Assembly: GCA_007844125.1 (NCBI GenBank)
Contig: CM017567.1
Location: 47,058,278 to 47,122,277, forward strand
Length of the DNA stretch: 64,000 bases
DNA from: Sinonovacula constricta
Taxonomy: Eukaryota; Mollusca; Bivalvia; Cardiida; Solecurtidae
Direction: 5' to 3'
The notes beneath the pieces were generated by a model. That model was not told where the DNA came from. It saw nothing but the letters and a program-made list of their open reading frames with translations, and ran no database searches. Each line of letters begins with the position of its first letter. Position 1 is the stretch's first letter. The translations under genes were made by a program, and so were the position numbers. Positions 38,001-51,858 of this stretch are shown here, piece after piece.

Positions 38001-41000
38001 GTACATCTTCTGGATTCACAGTTTACTTTACAGCTACATCTTATTACTTTCAATAACCTAGCAGGAGCTGCTGCTCGATCTGTCTTCACTGGAATCAGTT
38101 TATTCCCTTTCAAACACCAACCCCATTCAACAGGATTAAGTTCTTTTCCAATCCATGTCTGAACCTGTAGATATACACGGAAACTGTGAAATCTTGCTGC
38201 TGCTTCAGTTGGAGGAAGGCACTGCACTTGAACACAAGTCGATCCAGTATTGGCTTTCATTACAAATTTTCTCAAGCGCAGATGGTTCAAACTTTCCTGT
38301 TTTTTACCATTAAACACTAGCTTGAAGATCTCTGTACCGGCCTTTTCAACTTCTTCATGAATAGAATGGCTTCTAAGAAAGGCTGATGCTTGTTGTCGAA
38401 GATAAACATCAGTTAATGTCTTTTTGAAAAATGTACCTTTCCCAATACCGTAAATCCTTGATGTGGTATCACAACCAGAAAATGCATGGATAAAGGGAAG
38501 AAGATGACAAATTTCTCTGCCAATAGTGTTTTGTGTTTGTAATATATCCCAGATTTTATTTGTCTTCAAATTCTGTTTCGTTTCAGAAGTCAAGTACAAT
38601 TTATTTAAATCTTTATGTGCATGGTAGCAAAGAAGCACAAGGAGATCAGTGTCCTCGCCGATGACTGCTGTTGGACGTTCTTGAGCTGATGTAATGGCTG
38701 TCTGGACAATAAGAGTATCAGCATCTGCGTCTGCATGCAAAACATGACAACCATTCTCTTCTAGACTTGTCCCCAACATATCAATAAATCGTTGTTTGTT
38801 GTTCCTGTTTGATAAAACCACATCCTTTTTAGACTTGAAGCTGGAATTACCATCAAAATTGATCTTGATGCCTGTCTTTCCTTTTGTTCGTCTTTCATGG
38901 GTTACTTCCTTTGTTGAAGTTTCATAACGGTAGCCGTCAAATACTATATACGCTTTTCCATAATGTTTTTCAACAAAATCAACATATTTTTTACAAATAC
39001 TTTCATAAGTGCAACCATAATCCCAAGGCATTCGCTGGATCAGTGATCCACCATCTAAAACATACTGAAGATTTTCATGATTTAATTGATTTGCCCCACA
39101 GTTCCCTTGCTCCCACAATGCAACTGCCAACTGGGGCTTCTGAGCTTCACGCATGAGTCCAGATGAATCAAACAATGAAGATGGATTTGCAGACAGTTCA
39201 TGTCTAAATACTTCTTCTATATCATCTACGGAGTTATCTGTTACAGTGATAAATCTCTGAAATAATAGCTGGGGGTCTATGTTTATTTCTTCTCCATTGA
39301 CTTTAAGGTTGCCTTCAGTGCCAAGCGTTTTTATCTGATTAGTTCTTTTAAACGTAAAATGTAAAACATTTTTGTCTATCATTTCAGAAACGATGCTTTT
39401 GCCAATATCTTCTGCATACTGAGCATTTACTGAAGGGTCTGCAGTCATCCCTGTTTCAATGTTTCTCAAACATACTTCTTCAACGAATGGACTCCTGTCT
39501 CTTAGAAATTCAACAAACGTTTGCCTGTCTTGTGTGTCCCTCTGTTTTCTAGATTCATAACAATCTTTATGCTGGTCGCTTGTTTCGTGTCTACATTCTG
39601 TGAACTCTTGCATCGCATAGTTGACATCTGATGTAGCTGGCATTGCTAGAATCCACTGCGCTCTCTGTGCTTCTGTTATTCCACGACCTCTTGTTAAACC
39701 ACCTACAGATTTTACACTACGCATCAGAACTTGCTCAATGATGAGATCTGTAGACAATCCTGCCCAAAATCTATCGCTCCTTCTGACAACATGAAGGCCA
39801 TTACTAAATGCTCGGTAAACGTTTGGATTTGTGTCTGACAGTTCTTGCATCTGTTGGAGGTACATGTAGCCAGACTTCAAGTATAGATTATGCCCAGCAG
39901 CTGCAAAATATGGTAACATCTGCTGCAAGGCTTTCAGATGAAGTGTCCAATTCCCTGTCCTTTCAGCTGTGATGAACCGTTTTAGGATGTCTATCATTTC
40001 CATGTACTGCAACCACAACTTGGCAGTATCATACTGCTTCAGATTTGTTTTCACAGACTCATAAGCTGTCAACAATTTCTGTACTGCGGTGTCTTTACTT
40101 GGAACTTCTTTACTTAGATCTTTACAGATTAGACTCTTGATATGTTCTATATCTTGTTTTGTAATTTGGAGATCAAGACTTTGAGTATGATTTAATATTA
40201 AGTCCTCATCAGCAACTGATAAATCAGATGTGTTTAATAGTTTATCCATCAGAATGGAATTCAAAGCATCATCAACAAGAAAATGGCCACGCACAGCTCT
40301 TTCAAACGCTTTTCCAGTCAGCATATGAACTACAGTGTTGGGGGCATACACAGTTTCAAGAAGCTCCTGAAGTCCAGAATTTTCCATCACTCTTCCAATG
40401 CATCCCAAAAAGCTCATCTCTGTATGAAAAGGTCCAAGCCGCAACACTACTGACTTGACTTCACTTGTTGATGGTTCATTTGTTACAATATTCAAGGCTT
40501 TCCAATATAATGGCTGGTCAAAAGTCAGTATTGCTTTGCAGTTCATCAATTTTGACTGTCTCACCACAAAATGAAGCGTCGAGTATACACATGTGATGTC
40601 ACTTGGGTTCATGTCAATCATTGGAAGCAGTAGCACAGAGGAACGCCCCGGATGATTTCCAACATTAACTGCTTGCATGAACCCAGACCATGAAGGTGTT
40701 TGAATTCCAAGTGGCCTGGAAATTTTGAACACAAAATCCATTTCTGTTAGTGGTTCTTCAACATTGGCCAAATCCACCAATTTTTTAAATTTCAGCATTT
40801 CCATGTTGTCGTTTGATTGATTGTAGAAATATATTTCAATTTTTCCAAGAGATACAAGTTCTTCATTTGAAACTTTAATTCTAGGAATAGTTTTTCTAGT
40901 TTTCAGTTCAGGAGTAACAGTAGCGATAATTCCCATTCCATGAAATGTATTCTGGCCATCTAAAGTACAAGTGTTGTGATCAACATTGTCCGCTACAAAT

Positions 41001-44000
41001 TGTACAAATTCGCCACTGTTGTTGTTGTTGTTGTTATTGACATCAACACCTGCTGAAACTGCTGCAGCACTACGTTCAAATTTCTGTACTTCTTGGTAGG
41101 AAGAACAAAACCCAAGACTGTGTAATGTCTCAATTAAAGCCCTAGATCCAAACTGGTGATGCAGTTGTACACCAAGACCAAGCTGTAAAGGTGCAATAAT
41201 ACTGCGAGGAGTCGAGGCCTGTACTATAGTTTGTCCTATAGATGCTATTTTCTTTTCACAGTTTTTATTATCAATCAACTGTCTTAGAAAATCCTGAAGG
41301 CTAGCAGGCACATATTTCAGGTTTGAATCTAAAGACATTATTTCTGCACTTTGAGGATACATGTCTTTGCTAATATCAAGAGATTTTATGTCATTCAGGA
41401 TAAGCTTTGCAGCTGCAGTTAACAAAGCTCTTTTCTGTGTGTCACTGTCATTGTTTAAATGACATTTGAAATATGTATGCAATATTTGATGGGCAGTAGT
41501 TCTGAAAGCTACAACATCATGCTTTCCATTTTGTTCTGATATGATGATACTATCACCAAAGTGCTCTAAAAATCTTTTTTTCATGTATGCATTACTATAT
41601 GCTTCATCACAAAGATCAGACATTCTTTTTACCAAATCAGAAATGGTCACCAATTCAGTTTCACTATTCTCAAAACAGTTAATTATTTCCAGAAATGCTG
41701 TTTCAACATGCACTTTAGATGGCCTACCCTTTTTAGGTTTCACTTTTTGTTCATCTGTTTGGTACTGAGAAGGTATGTTACACCCTGTCCTGAAGTTCAC
41801 ACTACATGTCTGGTGATACCTAGCTTCTACAGCAGGCAAGTCTTGGGCATACTCTAATCTGCCCAGCACAGTGTTACCCCAGTTGTCACTTCTCTCATTG
41901 CATACCTTTCGAATACTGTTTTGAAAATCCAAGGTTCTCACTGGAAAAACATCATTTCCTCGCTTATTTGCAGTGGACTTTGCTGTTGTGCCACAAAAGA
42001 TACACTTTTCTTGAAATGAAAATGAGTCAGTCAATGATTTTCTTGTCCTTGGACTCGAGAATTCACTAGCAATAACTTTAGAAGCTCTTGTATGATTTGG
42101 GTGACAATATAATCGTCTACAATCCTGATGAACAACTTGGCCGACCGATACAGCAAGGCTATCCCCTAGAAAAAGTTCAGATGGTATCTTTTAGTTAAAA
42201 GTAAAATTAAAATGACTTTTTTCTTAGTATGTCAAACCATTTTCAAGAACTCCGAGCAGTATTCATTAATGACACTTATAAAATACAAAGGGTGGTAAAT
42301 TGTATCATTAATTGAAAAACATTTGTATTGCAAAATAGAAAACTTAAAACTCAAAGAAGCATATCTTTTTTTCTTTATAGAAGTGGGATACAAAATTTAA
42401 CATTTTTTTTATTATTATACACATTGTGAAACAAATCCAAGCAATAAATGATAATTTTATTTTTTTTTATTCTAAAATTGTAGTGCATATAAATGATACC
42501 TTTCAAACTGCTTGCAGCTATAAGTCCTTGACATCCCTTTTCACCAAGCTTTGAAGTTGGTCGTTCATCGTTCTCATTACAGATAACACACACACTTTGA
42601 TCACTGAAAACATATTTTATAAATTTGTGCAATTTTAGTAAGTTAATCCACTTGATTCTGTTCCAAAAATATTACTTAAAAAAAGTTCTTCTAATTAAAT
42701 TAAAAGCACTCGGTCCTCTAGAACCTAGTAGAAGTTCAAGTCAGTATGACTGTAGTATAAAGAGACATCATGGCTTAAACTGGTTAGAAATTAGGAGTAC
42801 AAGTAACATGCAATGTATTAAGAAATCACAATTACCTCATTTTACAGGTCTACATAATTACTTCAGCTGATAGATCCTGGACAATAACTCAGCAATCCAT
42901 ATCATTTAATTCTGAAAATAAAAAATATGCCACATCACATTGACTTAGATTCTATATTTACAATGCTAATGAGTTTTGTGATAAAATATCCATTTTCAGG
43001 AAAATTGAAAATGAATGTGCACACACTTTGAAAGAAAAAGGGTGAAAACAAAATTTTTCAATTGAAAATATAACTAATCACAAATAATAATAATAATTCG
43101 TCGAAAATAAAACATTTTGATCCTTCTGCGATTCCGTAGTTTTAAAAAAGTTCGAAGAGCGCGTTACCTACGAAAGTGATACCTGTTTATTTTTCCTCAT
43201 TCTTTTATGAAATTGAGGTTTTTAAATCTTTTCTTACTAATAATATCGCGAGATCTTGTTGAGAACTCAAAATATTTTAGACATATTTAATTATTTTGCC
43301 ACTTTATCCGTAACTCGCGAAAATATATAATAAATCGTGTCCAGATCCAACTGCAAAGAAATACCACAAATGTCATAGTCTTGATATCAAGATTATCAAG
43401 ATAATACTTATATCTCTACAATTTCATAAATAAAATCATTTGAAATATGTCTTACCGTTTAAAATCCATTCGTAAAAAGTCCAAAATATCGTGCAATCAA
43501 CTGGCGCATATTTTACGTTGTCACCGTTTTCCGGTTTTTTCGATCTACGGTGGCGTATAAAGACCATTAGTTTTTCAAGAAAAGTCGCGAAATTAAAATT
43601 ACTTTTTTTACTAATATGACTTAGCAAAAAATTGAGGACTTTTTTCCTGACTATAAGACAATTATTTACAACAATATTTTGAGAAAAAAGTTTATGTTGG
43701 AATTAGTTTAACCTTGAAGTATAGAATGCTTCGACTACAATGACAAAACACACTAAACGTAATGAAAAATGTTATCTGCCACTCTGATTCAAATTTGTTC
43801 CGAATATTCGAATAGTATTCGAATACACTTAATGAATATTCGAAAATCGTTTTAGGATTCGATTTACATGCCTAATCTTAACTATATATTATCTATAAAA
43901 CTTAATTGTTTTTTTCTGGATTTTGTTCCAGATGTGGCAATTGGAGCCCCATACGAGGAGGGCGGAGTGGGTGCAGTTTATATTTACAGGGGAAACAGGG

Positions 44001-47000
44001 GAAACAAAAAGGATTTCATTCTGTTGGAGGATTCTTTCTCGCAAAGAATTGCGGGTAAATGAGATGGTGGTGATAAGTTGGTGATGATGTCGCGATGTGG
44101 GGGTGTTATGGTGATAGTTTGGTGGAGATTATATTGTCGGGTAATTGGTGACAACGATTTCGTGAATTGGTGACAATGATTTCGAGAAATTGTTACAATG
44201 AAGTTGTGAAGTGGTGGCGATGATGTCGTGATGTCACGTTGATGTGGTGACAATGATGTCATGATGGCGATGATATCGGGATGTGGTGTTGATGAATAGT
44301 GTTATTGTGGCAAAGACGATGTGGTGATGCTGTCGTGATGTGGTGGTGGTGATATTGTGATGTGGGGTTTATGGTAATATTGTGGGGGTGAAGATGTGAT
44401 GATGTGTTAGTGATGTGGTGATGATGTGATGGTGATGTTGTGGTGTTGATAGTGCTATTGTGGCAAAGATGATGTGGTCATGCTGTTGTTGAGTGGTTAT
44501 GATGATGTGATGTGGTGTTTATGGGCATGATGTCATAGTGTTGAAGGCAGCAATAAAGTGGTAATGTTGTCATTTTGATGGTGGACGTCATACTTTCAAT
44601 GGCGGTATTGTGATGGGAATGATGTTGTTATAATGTGGTGGTGGTTATAGTAGTTGTGATTATGATGGAGATGGTAGTGTTGGTGATTCTGGAAGTAATG
44701 ATAGTTTAAAACATTTCTAAGGGTGTCGATGATGTTTAAGCGAATGTTTGTCATTAGTAATTTATGTCAACAGGAATTGATATAGACCCTGGATTACGTG
44801 CCTTTGGATGGAGCATATTTGGTGACGTTGATGTTGATGATAATGCATATCCAGGTATGATTATTATGTCGCACCGTTTCTGTATATTTTCCTTAAAAAA
44901 GCAAAACCATAGAAGTACGAGTGTTAGAGAGAGATAAAGGAAAAGTTCTTGGTCAAAAGAGTACCCAAGTTTTATTTTTTCCGCGATGTTCAGTATATGG
45001 ATAGCAACTAAAGTGTTTGCAATACATCGGACCATTCAGAGTGTTTGCAATACATCGGACCATTCAGAGAAACTATATTTACTACCTTATAGATGCACTG
45101 TCTCCGACCGGACTGTCTCCAGGTTCTGTTTCCTGGAACTGAAAATACATGCAAATGTACACGGTTTTAAGTTTCGATCGCCACTGTTTTATGAATATGG
45201 CAATGTACGTTTGGCTTATAGATCAGTCATTATTAGAAATAAATGTTAGAAAGAATCAAGTATACTTGCTCCTTAAATATTATCACATTTTTTACACAAG
45301 ACCTTAATTCCAGATTTAGCTATTGGCGCCTATGCTTCGGATACCGCTGTCGTATTGAGGTCACGACCTTTAGTTGAGGTGAAGGTAAAATTTACGTTTG
45401 ACCCAGATCCAATTCCTTTGACGGCTGATGGTCTTAACTGCAGTGAGAACGGATCCAGGATATGTACAGTTTTGCACGTGGAACTGTCATACAATGAGAG
45501 TGACGTCAGAAGAGTGGGTAAGGACACTTTGATAACAATTAACCAACTAGTGACGTCAGAAAAATTAGCAATGACACTTTGATAACAATTAACCAACTAG
45601 TGACGTCAGAAGAGTTTGTAAGGACATTCTGATAACAATTAACCAACTAGTGTCGTCAGAAAGGTGGATGAGGACACTTTGATAACTCTTTACCAACTGG
45701 TGATGTCAGAAGAATTGATCAGAACACTGAGTGTCATTGATTAACCTGCTTGTAACATTAGAAGTGTAAGTAAGAATACATTTTAATAATTGACTTACTA
45801 GTGATGTCGGAAGAATGATTAAGAACAATTTTAACCAACTACTGTTGACCTAAAACAAGTGGGTAAAACTTTGTTAAGTATGAATCTATTAATACGTGAA
45901 AAGAGGGGTTAAAAAACTCTAAATTGCATGATCACTGTCTTATATCATTTTTGTAAGCATTAATTCAACAATCACAACAACAAAAAAGCTCTGTTTTCTT
46001 TTGCAGGCTAGGAAACACTATGTATTATTAAAAAGCATTTAAAACCCGAAACAAATAACGCATTCTTCTTTGTATTCAGACTAAATCTCGCCCGTTATGT
46101 TTAGAAAAAATCTAACCATCCACATTTACTATCCTGGACGAAAATCCTACAAACAGATTAATTTTACTATTAATGAAGATAACTAACATCGAATAGTTTA
46201 AATGTGATTTACTAACATTTTTTCAACCCTGATTTAAAATGTGTAAGTTTTAGTTAAATAATTATAAATAATTAAATAAAGTTAATGCTACATGTAGCTA
46301 GCATGTCTTTAATAAACACACTTTTTCATGCTGGCCGTCTTTTTGTAGCTCTCCAGCTAGATCTAAGGGCAGATAAGGAGTACATGCAGCAAACGAAAGA
46401 GTCCCGAGTCTTCTTCAGAGACACTCATAACGCCATTTTGTCCGAGAACATCACGTTGCATTCTGGGAATCCCAAAATAAAGCAATATGTACTAGATGTG
46501 AAGGTAAGAAAATTGTGTGAAACATCACACTCCATGCTCCAGTTACGTTTCACTGTGCTTAAGTAATAGCTGTCATCTTGAAAACACATGACCATAGGTG
46601 CAGGTCATATTTCTGTGTATCAAAATCGGCATCCAATAATATTCCATACAGTTTAAATGTACCAAATTCAAAACATTTTATCTATAAAATGTAAACATTT
46701 CTTAACCTTTATTATTAGAATTAAACAATAATGATATACTATTTAAATAAAAAAATACAGTCAAACCTGACCATGCGACCGCTCTTAAATGGAGACCACC
46801 TGCTGTAAACAACTTCAATGTTTCCCGGACACATTCGGTCTTCAAAATTGTATAATCTAATTTAAAACTCTTTCCTCAAGCCCATTGGTGATTTTCTTTT
46901 TTGGCAGCAAAGACTACTGTGATCTGTAAGGCACGTGATCTCTGACGTGGAGATTTGTGGGAAGGAATAATCTCCAAGCAGAGTTGTCGTTCGTACCTCA

Positions 47001-50000
47001 CTATAACTGCTATGGACTTGATGACACGAAGCTTTAAAACGGACAAAACGATATTAAACCCACACAGAATGTGACATTACGGATATATACATATTCAGTT
47101 ATCACAGGGCGGAGAAAATGTAATAATTATTATTGGAACTATTTTCATGCCTAATCCCGCAGATGGGATAAGTCCGCAGATGTGTCTAAAATGGCATAGA
47201 CTACAACTACATTAGTTGGGACTACTTTCTGAGCCAATCACAGAGTTGAATGGAATTGAAGCCGATGTGTAAGAGAGTGATAAAGGAATACAGCAGCAAT
47301 CCGTGCCCATTTCTTTTTTGCTCATATTACTTAAAGCTGTCAGTTATTTTGAGATAAATGTATAGATGGTGAGATAACTTTTTGCGAAACGTGTTCTCCT
47401 TATTGTCACATTAACATTGTTTTAATTAGTCTTGTTCATGTCAATTACAGTTTTACCTTGGTCACCCTACACCTAAAGATCAGTGGACAAAGATGCAGGT
47501 GGAAGGTGAAATACATTTGCTGGATAAACTCGAGGACAAGTTCCACAAACTCGATCCAATTTTACGAGATACTGTGCAAAATCCATTCTGGCATAGCGTA
47601 AGTGAAAGATAAGTCAAAGCACGCTAAGAGCACTGAACGGAAAGTTGGTTAAGTAAAAATATTTAAGTTTAATAGCACCTGTTGATAATCCCATGAACTC
47701 GTACTGAACAATATTAAACATAAGAAATAGCAAACCAAACTGAAGTAAGTTTTTCTCATTGTTTGCAACAACATAACATTGTTCTAAATGCTTTCTTTAC
47801 ATCAGACGGCATTCGACAACAAGTGCGAAGAGATCAACCTGTGTGAATCTGATACTGCCGTTGATGTCCAACTGGTCTTTAAACGAAGAGGTCTCTTAAT
47901 GCCGGTTGACAACGCAACGGTTCTGTATGTAGGAAATGCACAGGAACTCGTGGTAAGATGTTAATTGAAAAAGTGTATATTTTAATTACATATATGAAAA
48001 GATGTGTTAATTTGTACCTCGTGTGGTTTTAGGCATTGCTAGAGCTAGGGCTCAATAAACCAATATAAAACAGAAAACATTTCAGGGCCTCCAGCGACTA
48101 AGTGGTTATGTTTGAAATTGTTTTGCCACTAAACCCTTTCCGTCATAAACATTTATTGTTGAAAATTCTAATGGTTTCTAAACAAACATTAGTACATATA
48201 TGTTCAATGAGTAAATGTAATTTGATGGTTAACTTCTCTGGCCTCCCTCGTTCTATATATTTTATTTTAAGCGTTTATTTAGCATGCGCTAAGTGACATG
48301 TCGTTGGGGGCGCTGCTCTAATTACTCAAGGCGTAAAATGTACAGGTATGCATAACAAAGTAAACATATGGTTCTAAAAAGAAGCAAAAATCCTGTATTT
48401 AATGAGATGTTCTGTCTGGGCTGCTGTGCTCCGGAAGTTCAAACCAGACATGTGTCTGGGGTTTTCTTTTACTTACACTATCTGGACGACGCCATAATGG
48501 CAATAATTATGTCGTGGTCCTGTTGGGATGATAAATATTAGAAATAAAAAATAAACTTTACAATTATGTTTGTTATCTAGGTGACGATTGATATCACAAA
48601 CAAGATGAACACAAGCTATGGTGTAAATTTTACACTGAACGCCAATGTGAGACTAAAGGAAGATATTGAGTGCGTATTTACTTTAATAGTTATTTTGTAA
48701 CACATGGCATATGTTTTATGAGAGGAAAGAGTGTGGGAAACACTTTTTTCTTAATATTTGTAAACGGTTAATAATTACAAATATTTTTGAATACCTTGAT
48801 ACAGTGAGATTGTTGGATGACGAGGTCATAGGTAACAAATTGGTCAGATTTTGTCCTGCAATATCAGGTCATTGCCGTTACATTAGCTTGTGTGTGATTA
48901 AAATACACATGTTTGTACATGTTTTAAATTTAAAATATTATACCCATTTAATTCAGTTACACAAACCCAAAAACACTTGACAATTTAAGGAGCTTTGAAC
49001 ACACAAGATTTTCCCTTTACAATCTCTAAATCTTTACACAGATTTTCCTATCAAGGAATGATACCCGGCAGTATTCGACCAATTGATGACGAATCAACAA
49101 TGACGTAAGTCATGCTTATTTTATCCCATGAAAACAAGGACACAGCTAATATGTTTAGTTTCTTCGAGAAAATGATACATCCGAGTGAAACAGTGCCAAT
49201 CTCCCTAGTGATGCTTTGTCTCTATAACAACACATATTAAACCACAAATTATATGTTGTTGTTTTTAAAGAGGTAAGCATACTAACATACCATAGAGGTT
49301 AAAATGTTAGCGTATAATAGTGGGAAGTGTTGGATTTACCCAGCTGGACATAGCCTCATGCTGCAGTAAAGTCATGTACATCAAGTGTGACATATTGTTT
49401 TGTGAGCTCCCACCCCCTACCAATTTACATCTATGCATAGAATACACAAATTAAGAGCTGCAGCTGCGATCTCACAGCATGGTGTTATCTAAGGGCTTGG
49501 GTGTGGTGGGGGAGGGGGTGGGGTTGAGGGACGGTAGTGGGAGGGGCTCTAAAGAAGGCCATTTTCATGCCTATAAGATATTAATGTTAGGTATCAATTA
49601 TATTGAATATTAATTAAATATTATATTTTATTGGATGAGGTGGAGCTTTCAACTGATCATTTGCAGGCCTGACGCTGAATACACAGGCAGAGTTTGCCAG
49701 AACACTGCGAATGATAGTTCGTTAACTTCTGTACACTGTCTGGGTGTATTACGATTGGCTACAAATGACAAACTGCGCGCCGTGGTCTACCTAGATGTGT
49801 CCCCCGAATTGTTAGCGCCCCTGATGGACCTAAATAGTATGAAGAACAGAATCAATGTAAATAAGACAATCAATTTTTGTTTCTGTATTTATTTAATTTT
49901 GCTTGGCCGTGTTGTCTGGATTAACTTATTGTGTTCTGTGTCGTGTGACACAGGTTAATATATTGTTTCTCTGTGGAAGCCTTTTTATATAAGCACATGT

Positions 50001-51720
50001 TATGAGATAGTGGGGCACCATCCAACTGTACCCGAGCGATTGAAGGCACCGTCTTTTAAATCCTCAGCCCTCACCATGTGAGCTCGAGCCCCATAGTCTC
50101 AACGTTTTGTAATCTTGGGCTCTGGTTATTGGATTGGACCTCAAACATTTCTCCAATAACCAAGATATATGATGCGGACAAGAAGATTATATTGTTACCT
50201 TTGTAGCCATGGCAGACATTGAAATAATGTTATCCTTCGTCTGTTTTTATCAAGAATATTAGTTCAAAAAATAACATATATAAGGCTAAGAGAGAAAGAA
50301 CTCAAGCACGATTTAAAAAATATAATTTCTTATGTTTCTGCATGGTAACAAACCTGCCGGATCTGGTACTAACACTCTTATTACTGCATTACCGGAGTAT
50401 ATCAGACCAGGTTGAAATTATATTTGTTATATTAATCAGTTTGGGGTAACGGTTTGCATGTGATATAAGTGTCTCCAATACACGTACCTATTTAAATGTC
50501 TGATTAAACGAGAGTATATGAATAAGCATCGGAATTGTTTGTATATTTGTGCAAGGGTATCAAATCAGATTGTCAGTGAATGCATTAGTGTTACACTTTA
50601 TAGAATGTTTAACTAAGTGCATATCCAATGTTCAAATGTGAAAGGCTATTCAAGTTATTATTTTTTTATTACAGATCACAGTAGGGGCGCTTCAAACAAA
50701 CATTGACACTAATACTAACAACAACGAATTTTCTATCTCCATTCCTGTGCAGCTGCAGAGCAACTTCACCATACAAGAAGAGTAAGTGTACTTTTTAACT
50801 CTTCTCTTGTGTCGGAACTACTCGGGTACTTCCGTCATCTTCCGGACATGATCGAGTACTTTCGATTGATCCCGTTAAAAGCCTGCTGTCATGAATGTTT
50901 AAACATTTTATATTTTGGTTTACTTCATAAATGCATGTCGCATACTTTCCTGTCATTTGGGACAGACACTAAGTTAGAGACAGAAAATACATTTTAAAGG
51001 CAATGTCGAAAAAATGATTAATTGACATACTGGAAATCGATGGGAGCAAAAACAGCTGACACGTTATGTTTGACGTATAACATGCTTGTAAATGATTATA
51101 AACTTAACGCACATATTTATTGTGAAGGTGTTTTGTTGTTTGTTGTTTTGTTATTGTTTTGTTTACTTTTTTGCGGTTCTTTGTTCTTACTCAAGAACTT
51201 GAAATTCTGATAAAATAATATACATTTCAAAGTTATAAAATGGTAGGTATTATTTCTTTTTAGTATGCACACCTCTGACCAGGTGCGTATGTCAAGTGAT
51301 AAAGAAAGTGACGTAGTTCACCATCTACATCATCGATTTTACATTACAAATATGGGCCCCAGCTTCAGCCTAGAGACGTTTGTCAAGATATTGGTTCCTG
51401 TCAGCAAAGGGATTGCTAATGTTACTGTAGGTTTGATATTGTTTAATGTTTTTGTAGTACTGTTATTATTATTATTATTATTATTATTTTTCTTCTTCTT
51501 CTTCTTCTTATTATTATTATTATGTTTTTAAAATTTTTTATTTTGAGTTCTTGTTGCAATTAAGCTTAAAGGTAGAGTCTGGTATATAGTTTCAGATACT
51601 GTTGATGATGAACTGGTTACAGGTTCATGTTTAATGTTTCTATTTATTCATTTAAGATTTCGGCGTTTTAAAAGGTAAAAGTCGGCTTGATATTGTTTAA
51701 TATTATTGTAGTTCCGTTGT

Positions 51721-51776
<56 letters not shown>

Positions 51777-51800
51777 TAATATTAATATTAATATTATTAT

Positions 51801-51858
<58 letters not shown>

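Larger units (their letters stand above)
37358..43649 (-). mobile_element. 6.3-kb DNA transposon, tentatively Academ-like, antisense in integrin intron 11
   Basis: Both ends carry the same perfect 18-bp inverted repeat, CAGGAAAAAAGTCCTCAA, at 37,358-37,375 and (inverted) 43,632-43,649. Between them lies one spliced minus-strand gene of about 1,461 codons without stop or frameshift. The flanks are ATTA on the left and ACTA on the right, possibly a decayed 4-bp target-site duplication. The protein combines a DDE-like core, a FEN1/XPG-like nuclease motif and a cysteine-rich CXC cluster. From memory, Academ elements encode an XPG-type nuclease and a cysteine cluster and leave 3-4-bp duplications, so that is my best placement. 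It could also be a related superfamily. The intact frame and perfect ends suggest a recent insertion. Confidence 0.75.

Noticed and set aside
38884..39156. Plus-strand open frames inside the transposon gene
   Set aside because: They are shadows of the minus-strand coding exon.
43436..43627. Longer first exon of the transposon gene starting at 43,627
   Set aside because: Its frame reaches the donor in phase 1, while exon 2 must be entered in phase 2 to give the C-x2-C module.
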